This document shows positions 49,642-57,808 of a DNA stretch of 64,000 nucleotides, piece after piece. A program made the translations under genes and the position numbers. Source of the DNA: Bacillus sp. ISL-18 (GTDB taxonomy: Bacteria; Bacillota; Bacilli; Bacillales; Cytobacillaceae); assembly GCF_018613415.1 (NCBI RefSeq), contig NZ_JAGGQG010000026.1:1-64000 (forward strand), read 5' to 3'. The first letter of the stretch is position 1. Every line of letters starts with the position of its first letter. The notes under the pieces are model-generated. The model was not told the DNA's origin and did no database searches. It saw only the letters and a list, made by a program, of their open reading frames with translations.

Positions 49642-51861
49642 TTGAATAGAATAGTAGTAAGTTTTCTTTCCTTTTTCTTACTATTTAATCTTTTTATTTC
49701 AGGTGTTTCGGCTGACACGATTGAACCAAAATTGCAGGTTAAATTGGTCAATTATATAGGCAACCAAACACAATTAACCATTAGGCCTACGGGGGATTAT
49801 CTTATACAAGGGTCTAATCTACGTTTAAAAAATGGGACTTCTTATGTGGTCAAATATGATTCTAATAGAATCATCGTATTAGAAGGCTCCACCACACTTA
49901 TTCAAAGTGATTCCGTAAACCTAATCCCGTCATTAGAAACAAACTATCTAACCATTAACAATCGTCCCTATTTAGGTTCATTTCGGTTTATCCCTGAGAA
50001 TTCAAAATATGTCCGGCCCATTAATGAGGTTTTTATAGAAGATTATTTAAAGGGTGTTGTACCTTTTGAAATGATGGCAGGCTGGAAAAAAGAAGCATTA
50101 AAATCCCAGGCAGTCGCAGCTAGAACCTATGCCCTCTCCTATTTAAATAAAGTGATGGACGACACGATTAATTATCAAGTTTACGGCGGGTATGCTTGGC
50201 ACCCAAACAGTACAGCAGCGGTAGATGAGACGAAGGGTGAAGTATTAAAATCAAATGGCCGAATGATCAGTGCTGTTTTCTCTGCCAGTAATGGCGGGAA
50301 AACCGAGTCAAATGCAAATGTATGGGGAACATTGCCTGTAGCTTATTTGACCATCAAAACAGACGAGTTTGATGCTAAAACACCTTGGACATTTTCTGTA
50401 AAAAAACAACAAATCAATCCAGCCATAATTGCTTGGGATCAAATGAAAGAAACTGATGCTTCTTTAACATCCTCGATTAAAACCTGGATGCTATCACACG
50501 GATACGCAGGGAAAGACATTAAAATTACGGCTATTCCTGTCATGTCCTTGACGACACCGACCTCTGGCGGCCGTGTATCAAAAGGTAATATAACGATTGA
50601 ATTTTTAACAAAAGATAAAGTAGACCCGAGTGGTTTATTTACACCGCAAAAATTAGAGTACAAAAATGTACCTGCCTCTCAAGTACGGGCTATGGTTGGC
50701 ATTCGGACCATGTTAAGTTATTTGGTAACCACTACAACCGAAACAACTGAAGCAATCACCGTTTCAGGTCTCGGTGATGGTCATGGTGTTGGCTTAAGCC
50801 AATGGGGTGCGAAAAACCGTGCAGATGCGGGTCAAACATATAAGGAAATCCTTGCGTTTTATTATGATGGCACAACTTTATCGAAAGAATACACGGAAAG
50901 ACCGCAATTGGCCGTTCCATCAAGTGATGCTTCACTCCCACCAGTAGTGGAAACTCCAGCAAGTGGTACTGTGACACCACCGGTAGCGGGAACTCCTGCA
51001 AATGGTACTGCGACACCGCCGGCAGTGGAAACTCCTGCAAATGGTGCTGCAACACCGCCGGTTGTGGAAACTCCAAAAGCTGACACGATCGCACCAAAGA
51101 TCAGCAGTGTGAAAGTTAGTGCTGATAATGCAAAAAATAAAGCAACGATTTCTTTTTATACCGATGAAAAAGCGAAAATTACCATTTATATTAAAGATAG
51201 TAATGGGAAGATTTTGACCTATTTAGCTCAAAACGTTTTAACTGAACGTGGCACGACGACAAAAGAATACAGTACTTCTCCTTTAGCAAATGGCAAATAT
51301 TTTGTTGGGATTATTGCGATTGATGAATCCAATAATCAAGCATCAACACTGCCATCCTTTGACGTGAAGAAGATCGTCCCAGTAAAAGATACCACTGCTC
51401 CAAAACTAACGGGCATAAAGGTTAGTGTCAATAACTGCAGTAATACAGGTACACTCATTTTTAATTCAAATGAGACGGCGAAATTAACGGTATATGTAAA
51501 AGACAGCAAAGGGAAAATCCTCACTTATTTGAAAAAGGATGCCTTAACAAAAGCTGGCATATTAACTCTGCCATACAGCACGGCTCCCTATGCGAACGGA
51601 AAATATACAATTGGAATCAATGCTGTCGACCCAAGTAATAACAAATCTTCTGCTGCAGCTTCATTTGAAGTTAAAAAGCTGAAAACAGGTAAAGTGATCG
51701 TCTCCTTATTACATGTCCGAACTTCTGCTTCATCAAAAGCAAAAATTATTGGCGTCATCAAGAAAAACCAAACCGTTACCATTCTTTCAACAAGCGGCGG
51801 CTGGTATCGAATCAGTTATGGAAAATTAACCGGTTTTGTACCTAAAACAGCTGTTAAATAA
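49642..51861 (+). CDS. SpoIID/LytB-domain exported protein with Ig-like repeats and SH3 domain
   Basis: 739 residues. Signal peptide about 1-24; SpoIID/LytB domain about 125-400 (EDYLKGVVPFEMMAGWKKEALKSQAVAARTYAL, SASNGGKTESN, GHGVGLSQWGAK); a Pro/Thr linker with four near repeats of ETPANGTATPPV type (about 430-475); two homologous beta-sandwich units of about 95 residues, each with KITIYIKDSNGKILTYL-like text; and an SH3b domain (about 683-739). SpoIID domains are lytic transglycosylase-like and SH3b binds the wall, so it is a cell-wall-modifying protein. TTG start with GGAGGAG. Confidence 0.82.
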   Translation: MNRIVVSFLSFFLLFNLFISGVSADTIEPKLQVKLVNYIGNQTQLTIRPTGDYLIQGSNLRLKNGTSYVVKYDSNRIIVLEGSTTLIQSDSVNLIPSLETNYLTINNRPYLGSFRFIPENSKYVRPINEVFIEDYLKGVVPFEMMAGWKKEALKSQAVAARTYALSYLNKVMDDTINYQVYGGYAWHPNSTAAVDETKGEVLKSNGRMISAVFSASNGGKTESNANVWGTLPVAYLTIKTDEFDAKTPWTFSVKKQQINPAIIAWDQMKETDASLTSSIKTWMLSHGYAGKDIKITAIPVMSLTTPTSGGRVSKGNITIEFLTKDKVDPSGLFTPQKLEYKNVPASQVRAMVGIRTMLSYLVTTTTETTEAITVSGLGDGHGVGLSQWGAKNRADAGQTYKEILAFYYDGTTLSKEYTERPQLAVPSSDASLPPVVETPASGTVTPPVAGTPANGTATPPAVETPANGAATPPVVETPKADTIAPKISSVKVSADNAKNKATISFYTDEKAKITIYIKDSNGKILTYLAQNVLTERGTTTKEYSTSPLANGKYFVGIIAIDESNNQASTLPSFDVKKIVPVKDTTAPKLTGIKVSVNNCSNTGTLIFNSNETAKLTVYVKDSKGKILTYLKKDALTKAGILTLPYSTAPYANGKYTIGINAVDPSNNKSSAAASFEVKKLKTGKVIVSLLHVRTSASSKAKIIGVIKKNQTVTILSTSGGWYRISYGKLTGFVPKTAVK

Positions 51862-51990
51862 GAAAAGCGCAAGGCGCCTGCCTATCGGCGACAAGCACAA
51901 GACAAGCCGGCTGAAAGGTTGTTCTTTAACCTTTTGGACGGATTGGCTTGTGACCTCGAGCCGATTGCGCCTGGAGCTGGACAATTCTCG
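51862..51990. repeat. Dispersed Bacillaceae repeat, copy B
   Basis: Directly follows the stop codon of the SpoIID-type gene. Starts GAAAAGCGCAAGGCGCCTG and ends GATTGCGCCTGGAGCTGGAC plus AATTCTC. Imperfect inverted ends (AAGGCGCCTG, CGCCTGGAGC), with GACAAGCCGGCTG and GGCTTGTGACCTCGAGCC inside. Same family as copy A (12801-12919). Confidence 0.7.
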
Positions 51991-52022
51991 AAGTCGAAGT
52001 TTATACTTTCTTATCTTTTAAT

Positions 52023-52070
52023 AAAAAGGTTGTATCCCTGTGCACAATCCAGGGTATACAACCTTTTTTT
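52023..52070 (-). terminator. Terminator after fxsA
   Basis: AAAAAGGTTGTATCCCTG (52023-52040) and CAGGGTATACAACCTTTTT; it overlaps the fxsA stop codon. It could also end transcripts from the SpoIID-type gene. Confidence 0.8.
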
Positions 52071-52476
52071 ATTTGATGATTTTCCGATTTCCTCTATTAA
52101 TCCTCTTTTTGAATAAATATAGAATTAAAACCTTAAATAACTTCCTTGTCGGTGGAAAAAGCATTAAAAAGCCGATAATGTCGGTAACAAATCCCGGTGT
52201 TAATAAAAAAGTTCCGCCGATTAAAATGCAAATCCCATCTAATACCGCATCCCCCGGAAGCTGACCGCGGCTTAACTGCTCTTGGACCTTCCGAATCGTT
52301 TGCAGCCCTTCCCTTTTCGCTAAATAAGCACCAAGGACGCCTGTTAAAATAATCAGCAACAAGGTCGGCCAAAAACCGATGGATCTCCCGAATAAAATCA
52401 ATAATCCAATATCCGCTGCCGGTATCGCAATGATTAATAAAAATAAATAACGCATGGAATACTCCTTCCCAGCCAA
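52069..52476 (-). CDS. fxsA: FxsA family membrane protein
   Basis: The 135-residue protein has three to four hydrophobic segments (YLFLLIIAIPAADIGLLILF, SIGFWPTLLLIILTGVLGAYLAKREG) and GDAVLDGICILIGGTFLLTPGFVTDIIGFLMLFPPTR, which is the FxsA signature. The C-terminal tail is basic. Known for easing phage exclusion when overproduced in E. coli; the normal role is unknown. Monocistronic. Confidence 0.88.
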   Translation of the reverse strand: MAGKEYSMRYLFLLIIAIPAADIGLLILFGRSIGFWPTLLLIILTGVLGAYLAKREGLQTIRKVQEQLSRGQLPGDAVLDGICILIGGTFLLTPGFVTDIIGFLMLFPPTRKLFKVLILYLFKKRINRGNRKIIK

Positions 52477-52538
52477 ATTGGAATCTTGAATTACACTCTT
52501 GTAAATAATAGTACCAAAATTACAGGAGGGATAAAACT

Positions 52539-52823
52539 ATGGGGACTTGTGAACTTTGCGGACGACAAGAGGTAGAAACAACCGTTCATCACCTGCTTCC
52601 AAAAGAAATGGGCGGCACATTCGGGGCAACCGCGAATCTTTGCATTCCCTGTCACAAACAAATTCATGCCCTCTACACGAATGAGGAAATTGCCGCCCGG
52701 CTTACTACCTTACCGGAACTAAGAGCGGATGAAAAGCTGGCAAGTTTTATCAAATGGATTCGTAAGCAGCCCTCCACGAAGATCATGAAAATCAAAAAGT
52801 CGAAACAACGCAGACGAAAATAA
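52539..52823 (+). CDS. Small HNH-type zinc protein
   Basis: 94 residues: CELCG near the N-terminus, VHHLLPKEMGG, then NLCIPCHKQIHALYTNEE. The His-His pair, Asn and two CxxC motifs fit the HNH nuclease fold in a stand-alone form (YisB-like), and a lysine/arginine-rich tail could bind nucleic acid. There is no phage or intein context. Nuclease activity is inferred. AGGAGGG precedes the ATG. Confidence 0.75.
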   Translation: MGTCELCGRQEVETTVHHLLPKEMGGTFGATANLCIPCHKQIHALYTNEEIAARLTTLPELRADEKLASFIKWIRKQPSTKIMKIKKSKQRRRK

Positions 52824-52846
52824 TTGCTAAATCCATTTTAATCGCG

Positions 52847-52861
52847 TACGATTAAGTTGTA
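52847..52861 (+). promoter_or_regulatory. OhrR-type operator upstream of gpx-ohrR
   Basis: TACGATTAAGTTGTA matches 13 of 15 positions of the OhrR inverted repeat TACAATTAAATTGTA. It lies 37 bases before the gpx ATG, just upstream of a TATAAA (-10 candidate, about 52874), so a bound repressor would block the promoter. Confidence 0.65.
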
Positions 52862-52897
52862 CACGATTTACTTTTTATAAAATGGGGAGGAACGAAT

Positions 52898-53377
52898 ATG
52901 ACAACCGTTTATGATTTTAATGTAGCGAAGACCAATGGGGAAATGAAATCATTGAAGGAATACGAAGGAAAACCATTAATTATTGTCAATACAGCAAGTA
53001 AATGCGGGTTTACACCGCAGTTTAAGGGTCTTCAAGAATTATATGAAAAGTATAACGATCAGGGTCTTATGGTTTTAGGGTTTCCTTGTGATCAATTCAA
53101 CAATCAGGAATTTGCCAATATTGACGAAACCACTCAATTCTGCCAAGTAAACTATGGTGTAACCTTCCCGATGTTTGCCAAAATTGATGTGAACGGTGAC
53201 AAGGCAGATCCTTTATTTACCTTTTTAAAAGATCAGAAAAAAGGACTTCTTTCGAGGAATATTAAGTGGAATTTCACGAAGTTTCTTGTCGATGCTAATG
53301 GGAACGTCGTCGAGCGCTATGCCCCAACGGTCGATCCACGCAGAATGGAACAGGATGTCCAAAAATTATTTTCATAA
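52898..53377 (+). CDS. gpx: Glutathione peroxidase family (thioredoxin-dependent peroxidase)
   Basis: 159 residues with peroxidatic C36 in NTASKCGFTPQ, and GFPCDQFNNQE and KWNFTKFL supplying Gln and Trp/Asn of the active site. C82 in TTQFCQVNYG is at the resolving position of the thioredoxin-dependent class, expected in Bacillus, which lacks glutathione. GGGGAGGA is upstream. The OhrR-like gene starts 10 bases after the stop and an OhrR box is upstream, so organic peroxides are the likely inducer and substrate. Confidence 0.88.
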   Translation: MTTVYDFNVAKTNGEMKSLKEYEGKPLIIVNTASKCGFTPQFKGLQELYEKYNDQGLMVLGFPCDQFNNQEFANIDETTQFCQVNYGVTFPMFAKIDVNGDKADPLFTFLKDQKKGLLSRNIKWNFTKFLVDANGNVVERYAPTVDPRRMEQDVQKLFS

Positions 53378-53387
53378 AGGTGATTAT

Positions 53388-53822
53388 TTGAAAGACTTTT
53401 TTACGTTAAAAAATCAACTCTGTTTCGCCATCTACGAAACGGCCAGTAAATTTACCAAGCTGTATACGGCTGTCCTTCACCCCTTCGGGTTAACCTACCC
53501 ACAGTATTTAGTCCTATTAGCCTTGTGGGAAAATGATGGAGTAACGGTTAAAGACTTAGGCGAAAAATTAGCGCTTGGAACCGGAACCTTAACGCCGATG
53601 ATCGCCAGAATGGAGGGGAACGGCTGGCTTCGGAAGGAACGTTCCACTGAGGATGAAAGAAAAGTATTTATTTTTTTAGAAAAGAAGGCATTGGAGGAAA
53701 AGCTGGCCATTACCAAAAAGGTCAGCGAAAAGATCGAGACCTGTAATATTGAGTTTGAAGAATATAAGCAGCTCATGGAGCAATTACATCGATTACATGG
53801 CAAGCTTCGGCAACAAAAATAG
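53388..53822 (+). CDS. ohrR: OhrR-like MarR-family peroxide sensor
   Basis: 144 residues from TTG 53388, which has AAAGGTGA about six bases upstream. FFTLKNQLCFAIYETASKFTKLY at the N-terminus carries the single conserved redox cysteine (C12, equivalent to C15 of B. subtilis OhrR). Then come HPFGLTYPQYLVLLALWE and a winged helix VKDLGEKLALGTGTLTPMIARME with wing STEDERKVFI. It represses peroxide-defence genes until its cysteine is oxidised. It is coupled to gpx instead of ohrA. Confidence 0.87.
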   Translation: MKDFFTLKNQLCFAIYETASKFTKLYTAVLHPFGLTYPQYLVLLALWENDGVTVKDLGEKLALGTGTLTPMIARMEGNGWLRKERSTEDERKVFIFLEKKALEEKLAITKKVSEKIETCNIEFEEYKQLMEQLHRLHGKLRQQK

Positions 53823-53975
53823 ACACGCGCTGGATCTGGACCATTCTCAAAGCGGATGAACTTTCTTATTTTACCAGCTGGGCTGACGCCCGCCCATTCA
53901 CTGGACATCTATCCTGCATACATTACAGGTAGTAAGAGTCTATTCTTGCTGCTGATTACAGAAAAAGGGAGATGT

Positions 53976-54233
53976 ATGCGCATGTTTGGAGGATACGGCG
54001 GATACCATGGGGGATATCATGGAGGGTTCCATGGCGGCTACCCTGGAGGATATCACCATCATCATGGATATTTTCATGGGGGTTACCCTGGTTATGGATA
54101 TGGCGGATATGGCGGCTACGGCGGTTTCGGTTCACCATTTGTTGGCGGATTCCTGGGCGGCTTAACGGCAGGTGCCCTAACTGGCGGCTATCCTGGATAT
54201 GGATACGGATATGGCGGTTACCCATACTATTAA
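53976..54233 (+). CDS. Glycine/tyrosine/histidine-rich low-complexity protein
   Basis: About 85 residues from ATG 53976 (AAAGGGAG upstream; 53982 also possible). It consists of GGY, HGG and PGGY repeats with HHHH at about 27-30, then a short hydrophobic patch (FVGGFLGGLTAGALTGG), ending YGGYPYY. Composition resembles spore coat and exosporium proteins of the YrhK/CotX-like low-complexity type, but no family is certain. A terminator follows at once. The longer frame from 53856 covers a repeat fragment and is unlikely. Confidence 0.6.
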   Translation: MRMFGGYGGYHGGYHGGFHGGYPGGYHHHHGYFHGGYPGYGYGGYGGYGGFGSPFVGGFLGGLTAGALTGGYPGYGYGYGGYPYY

Positions 54234-54243
54234 ATAAAAGAAA

Positions 54244-54285
54244 AAAACGTCCGGTTTGCATGTGTGATCGCAATCCGGACGTTTT
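54244..54285 (+). terminator. Terminator after the glycine-rich gene
   Basis: AAAACGTCCGGTTTGC (54244-54259) and GCAATCCGGACGTTTT (54270-54285), one mismatch, 10-base loop. Confidence 0.8.
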
Positions 54286-54467
54286 GATTAGTTGTAACCT
54301 TTTTACTTTTGTGGAATTTCTCTGATTTTTTTAGAAATGAGAGCAAAAAAAATAGAGGGCCCTGGCCCTCCGCCATTTTGGTTATATAGCTTTACTAGAA
54401 AAATACGATTTCACCTTTTTTATGTCATTCGATGATGTTGGGAAAAAAACTTCATGTATGTCAAAAC

Positions 54468-54632
54468 TTATGCGGTTAGTTCTTCTATTAAACCCATTTG
54501 CAGGTTGATTAATCGATCAAGTCTTTCACTAAGTCTTACCGTTTCGGCGGAGGTAAAGCCCTTAGAAAGGCCTACTGTTATCATTTTTAATCGTAGATTT
54601 TCAATTTGTAAAAATAGATCCTCATTCGTCAT
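54468..54632 (-). CDS. Spo0E-like aspartyl-phosphate phosphatase
   Basis: 54 residues from ATG 54632: starts MTNEDLFLQIENLRLKMITV, then LSERLDRLINLQMGLIEE. Two helices with the Spo0E signature SxxLDxLI (seen as SERLDRLI) and typical length. Such proteins remove phosphate from Spo0A and delay sporulation. AAGGGG lies nine bases upstream. A 66-codon frame on the other strand over the same bases is a shadow. Confidence 0.8.
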   Translation of the reverse strand: MTNEDLFLQIENLRLKMITVGLSKGFTSAETVRLSERLDRLINLQMGLIEELTA

Positions 54633-55031
54633 TTGCGATAACCCCTTATATTAAAGCTGCCTGTGATTTAAGTTTACTAGTTGTAAGCGAATACATGGAA
54701 ATAGTTTTCATCATCAAATATCGACACTTTTTATGCTCATTATGGTGATAATTGTTAGGATACTAATAAAGGGCTCGATATTACGTTTAATCCATAACGA
54801 AGTCCCTCGGATTTTGGCGAACTTGGGAAAATTACCAAATCTATTAATTTAAATGCTCAATGCTTTACATCGTGCCTTTCACATGGTGCCTGACACCATT
54901 ATTCCGTTTTTGACTATGTTTATGGTTAATTGTCAACTTTACCTGCTATTTTCCGAAGGATGTCGTCATACTTTAGCGAATGATGGAATATAGATAGTAT
55001 CACTCAACTAATAGATAAGGGTGATGGTGAA
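54633..55031. other. Intergenic region with a variant REP site
   Basis: 399 bases. GGTGCCTGACACC at 54895-54907 is the only distinct element. The rest is AT-rich and probably contains the promoters of the Spo0E-like gene (-) and the 52-residue gene (+); none is clear. Confidence 0.6.
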
Positions 55032-55190
55032 GTGAAGACAGAACAGGTGCGTTATGAGGGAAAACTTTTTATTGTGATCTATAAGTATAGTTCGGGCTAT
55101 TGGGAAATTAGAGAGAAGGACAGCAGATTTACTGTACAGCTGGTACATGAATCGGAAGTGCAGCCAGTTGCAGAGACCGTTACCTCTTAA
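55032..55190 (+). CDS. Small protein of unknown function (52 aa)
   Basis: GTG start at 55032, with AAGGGTGAT upstream. Reads MKTEQVRYEGKLFIVIYKYS, then SGYWEIREKDSRFTVQLVH and a short acidic-polar tail. The spacing of aromatic and charged residues suggests a small beta-sheet protein. A hairpin AGACCG/CGGTCT with TTTT overlaps its 3' end (55173-55206). Not recognised. Confidence 0.55.
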   Translation: MKTEQVRYEGKLFIVIYKYSSGYWEIREKDSRFTVQLVHESEVQPVAETVTS

Positions 55191-55307
55191 GGGGGCGGTC
55201 TTTTCAACTGTCCGAAAACTTTCATCTTTTAAACCCTATTTCCATCTTTATACACTTTATAATCATGTTAGGAGCCGTTTTTCTAATGATGAGGATGGAG
55301 GTTTAAG

Positions 55308-55610
55308 ATGATGAAGCAATTCTGGACATTGGCAATACTATCGCTTTTATTGTTAGCAGGCTGTTCATCCAATGCTGCCGACAAAAAGGAAGCATTGGAT
55401 GGAGAGACGCTTTACGGAAATAAGTGCTCAGCCTGCCATGGAGGCAATTTAAAAGGCGCTGTCGGACCACCTATACTAAATATGAGCAGTAAATACTCGG
55501 AAGATGAATTATTTAAGATGATCACAGAAGGATCCGATAAAATGCCAGGACATCTTTTAACCGATGAGGAATCGAGAGTCGTTACCAAGTGGTTGATGGA
55601 GAAGAAATAA
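55308..55610 (+). CDS. cccB: Cytochrome c-551-like lipoprotein
   Basis: The 100-residue protein has a lipoprotein signal ending LLAGC (C19) and a class I cytochrome c domain with heme motif CSACH (40-44), GPPILN and the axial Met in DKMPGH (M79). It shuttles electrons on the outer face of the membrane to oxidases. Small size and anchoring match CccB of B. subtilis. GGATGGAGG precedes the start (second Met at 55311 also possible). Monocistronic. Confidence 0.85.
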   Translation: MMKQFWTLAILSLLLLAGCSSNAADKKEALDGETLYGNKCSACHGGNLKGAVGPPILNMSSKYSEDELFKMITEGSDKMPGHLLTDEESRVVTKWLMEKK

Positions 55611-55640
55611 GTAATTAACTAATTTACGGTACAAATATAA

Positions 55641-55693
55641 CTAAAGGTGACAGGCACCATGTGAATGATTCACATGGTGCCTGTCACCTTTAG
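55641..55693. repeat. Long REP palindrome
   Basis: CTAAAGGTGACAGGCACCAT, then GTGAATGATTCAC, then the mirror half. GGTGACAGGCACC at 55646-55658 and GGTGCCTGTCACC at 55676-55688. The whole forms a near-perfect hairpin of about 26 bases per arm and may terminate both flanking genes. Its centre TGTGAATGATTCACA resembles the GntR operator candidates at 62653 and 62807. Confidence 0.85.
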
Positions 55694-55698
55694 ACTTT

Positions 55699-56397
55699 CT
55701 ACTTTTTCGTGTCTTTTATGACTTTCTGACGGACGTAATCGAGGTGGAGGTACATTTGGTGGAAAGCTTCAAATGGATCTCGGGCGGCGAGTGCTTGATA
55801 AATCGCGGTATGATGGCGGACCGTCCGCTCTGGTTCACGCACCTTAATTTCATTATTAATCTTCACCAGCGTCACAATTAACGAATCAATCATGCCTTCA
55901 ACAATTGGGTTATCCGCACTCAATGCAATAATGCGGTGAAACTCAATATCCGCTTCCCCATAGTCCCCATCTTGACAATTCTCAATAAAATCAATCGTCT
56001 CCTTTAATCTTACCAGCTCTTCCTCACTAATCTTCTCGGCAGCTATCGTAATTAGCCCTAATTCCAATGCCATCCGTGCCTCTACGATCGCCTGCAGGTT
56101 ATCATGCGCTAACGCTAGCATAACAGAAAAGGGATGACTGCTAATCTTATTATTAAAAAAAGTTCCCTCACGAGTTTTCCGGGTAATCACACCTAATGAT
56201 TCTAGTGAACTAAGCGCCTCACGCAGTACCGGCCGGCTGACATTCAAAATTCCCAATAATTCCATTTCCGTAGGAAGCTTATCCCCAGGTTTTAGCTGGC
56301 CGCTAATTAATAGCTGAACAATACTTTCTATTACCTGCTTTGATAACGTATTTCGTTGAACATATTCTATATTTATTTTTTTAGAAGAATCTTTCAT
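55699..56397 (-). CDS. GntR/FadR-family regulator (probable glucarate repressor)
   Basis: 232 residues: winged helix (SKQVIESIVQLLISGQLKPGDKLPTEMELLGILNVSRPVLREAL) and an all-helical FCD ligand domain with the metal-site pattern EARMALE, FHRIIALS and RHHTAIYQAL. Closest in context to YcbG and other sugar-acid regulators. It has its own transcription unit, separated from glycerate kinase by a terminator. Its target may be the TGTGAAT/ATTCACA sites upstream of the lyase gene at 62589. Confidence 0.8.
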   Translation of the reverse strand: MKDSSKKINIEYVQRNTLSKQVIESIVQLLISGQLKPGDKLPTEMELLGILNVSRPVLREALSSLESLGVITRKTREGTFFNNKISSHPFSVMLALAHDNLQAIVEARMALELGLITIAAEKISEEELVRLKETIDFIENCQDGDYGEADIEFHRIIALSADNPIVEGMIDSLIVTLVKINNEIKVREPERTVRHHTAIYQALAARDPFEAFHQMYLHLDYVRQKVIKDTKK

Positions 56398-56542
56398 CTT
56401 CAGTCTCCTCGAGTCACAATCTAATTTGTAATCTCTTCCATTATTACCTTAAATGAAAAAAGGTTCAAGTGTAATAAATAGGCTTAGATCTCCCGAGCTC
56501 TAGGCCTATAGCTGCACCATTTTCTAATTTCCACTAAAAATA

Positions 56543-56564
56543 GCTGCCAAGAAAACTTGGCAGC
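56543..56564 (-). terminator. Terminator after glycerate kinase
   Basis: GCTGCCAAG, AAAA loop, CTTGGCAGC; on the minus strand followed by TATTTTTAG. Ends the glucarate operon. Confidence 0.85.
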
Positions 56565-56575
56565 ATACACCTTGG

Positions 56576-57703
56576 TTATACCCTTAATACACGGCAGATA
56601 TTTTCTGCGGCAAACTCAATATTTGTTTCTCCAGATTTCAACGCGTCCTCCAAAGAGTTCACTTCTGTTAAAATACCAATAATAGCCGTAAACCCATTCT
56701 CATACAAAGGCTCCACACCTTTGCCAATCCGGCCGGCAAATGCAATCACAGGGATGGAATACTTCCGGGCAATCGTCGCTACACCAAACGGCGTTTTACC
56801 AAAAAGCGTTTGCCCATCAATGCTGCCTTCCCCTGTAAATACATAATCCGCACCTTGGATGCGCTCCTCAAGGCCGGTATACTCAATCACAAGGTCAACA
56901 CCCTTTCGCAACCTAGCATTCAAAAAGGCCATCAACCCGGCACCAAGTCCACCTGCTGCACCGGCACCCTCCATATGGGCAATATCTTTATTCAGCTGCG
57001 CTTTCATCACTTCCGCGTAATGAGCTAAATTTTCATCGAGCAAGGATACCACTTCAGGAGTCGCTCCCTTTTGCGGTCCAAAAATAGCAGAAGCCCCGTT
57101 TTCACCGATTAACGGATTAGTAACATCACAGGCCACATCGATTTTGACATCTTTCATTCTTCCATCCAAGCCGCTTAGATCAATCGTATGCAAGCGGCCC
57201 AAGGCACCGCCGCCAAGTGATAGCTCTTCGCCGTTTTCATCTTTAAACGAAATACCAAGTGCTTGAAGCATGCCTGCCCCACCATCATTGGTCGCACTGC
57301 CGCCAATTCCAATTAGAAACCGGCTAACACCTTTGTCTAATGCATGCTTAATTAATTGCCCGGTTCCATAAGTGGTGGTCAATAACGGATTGCGCTCTTC
57401 AGGTTTTAGTAATTCCAATCCACTGGCACTTGCCATCTCAATAACAGCGGTTTGCCCCTCTCCCAAGAGACCGTATTCCGCGATGACCTTTTTACCGAGA
57501 GGTCCGAGCACCTCAGTTTTAATTATTTCCCCATTCGTCATACTGACGAGCGATTCAACTGTGCCTTCCCCGCCATCAGCCATTGGAACAATCACACACT
57601 CTGCATCAGGAAAAACGTTCCGGATTCCTCTTTCCATTGCAAGGGCAGCATTTTTCGCCGTCATACTTTCTTTGAACGAATCAGGCGCTAGCACAAACTT
57701 CAT
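56576..57703 (-). CDS. glxK: Glycerate kinase (GarK/GlxK family)
   Basis: Phosphorylates D-glycerate, the last step before glycolysis. The 375-residue protein starts MKFVLAPDSFKESMTAKNAA and has PMADGGEGTVE, GIGGSATNDGGAGMLQALG, ACDVTNPL, FGPQKGA and FTGEGSIDGQTLFGK: the full GarK pattern. Last gene of the glucarate group, 105 bases after gudD with a GTGAC hairpin between them. Confidence 0.9.
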   Translation of the reverse strand: MKFVLAPDSFKESMTAKNAALAMERGIRNVFPDAECVIVPMADGGEGTVESLVSMTNGEIIKTEVLGPLGKKVIAEYGLLGEGQTAVIEMASASGLELLKPEERNPLLTTTYGTGQLIKHALDKGVSRFLIGIGGSATNDGGAGMLQALGISFKDENGEELSLGGGALGRLHTIDLSGLDGRMKDVKIDVACDVTNPLIGENGASAIFGPQKGATPEVVSLLDENLAHYAEVMKAQLNKDIAHMEGAGAAGGLGAGLMAFLNARLRKGVDLVIEYTGLEERIQGADYVFTGEGSIDGQTLFGKTPFGVATIARKYSIPVIAFAGRIGKGVEPLYENGFTAIIGILTEVNSLEDALKSGETNIEFAAENICRVLRV

Positions 57704-57808
57704 AATGATCTGTCCTTTACGGTTAATTGTAAAAAAATAATGTATTTTAATAAGAGAAGGGTGACACCATCGTCACCCTCTATAGTTTTGATTATACTAG
57801 TACATGAA

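Noticed and set aside
53856..53975. Longer N-terminus for the glycine-rich protein
   Set aside because: The added 40 residues come from a repeat fragment (GCTGGATCTGGACCATTCT type) and have no SD; ATG 53976 has AAAGGGAG.
54454..54654. 66-codon plus-strand frame
   Set aside because: The opposite strand encodes a clear Spo0E-like protein with SD; the plus frame lacks both.
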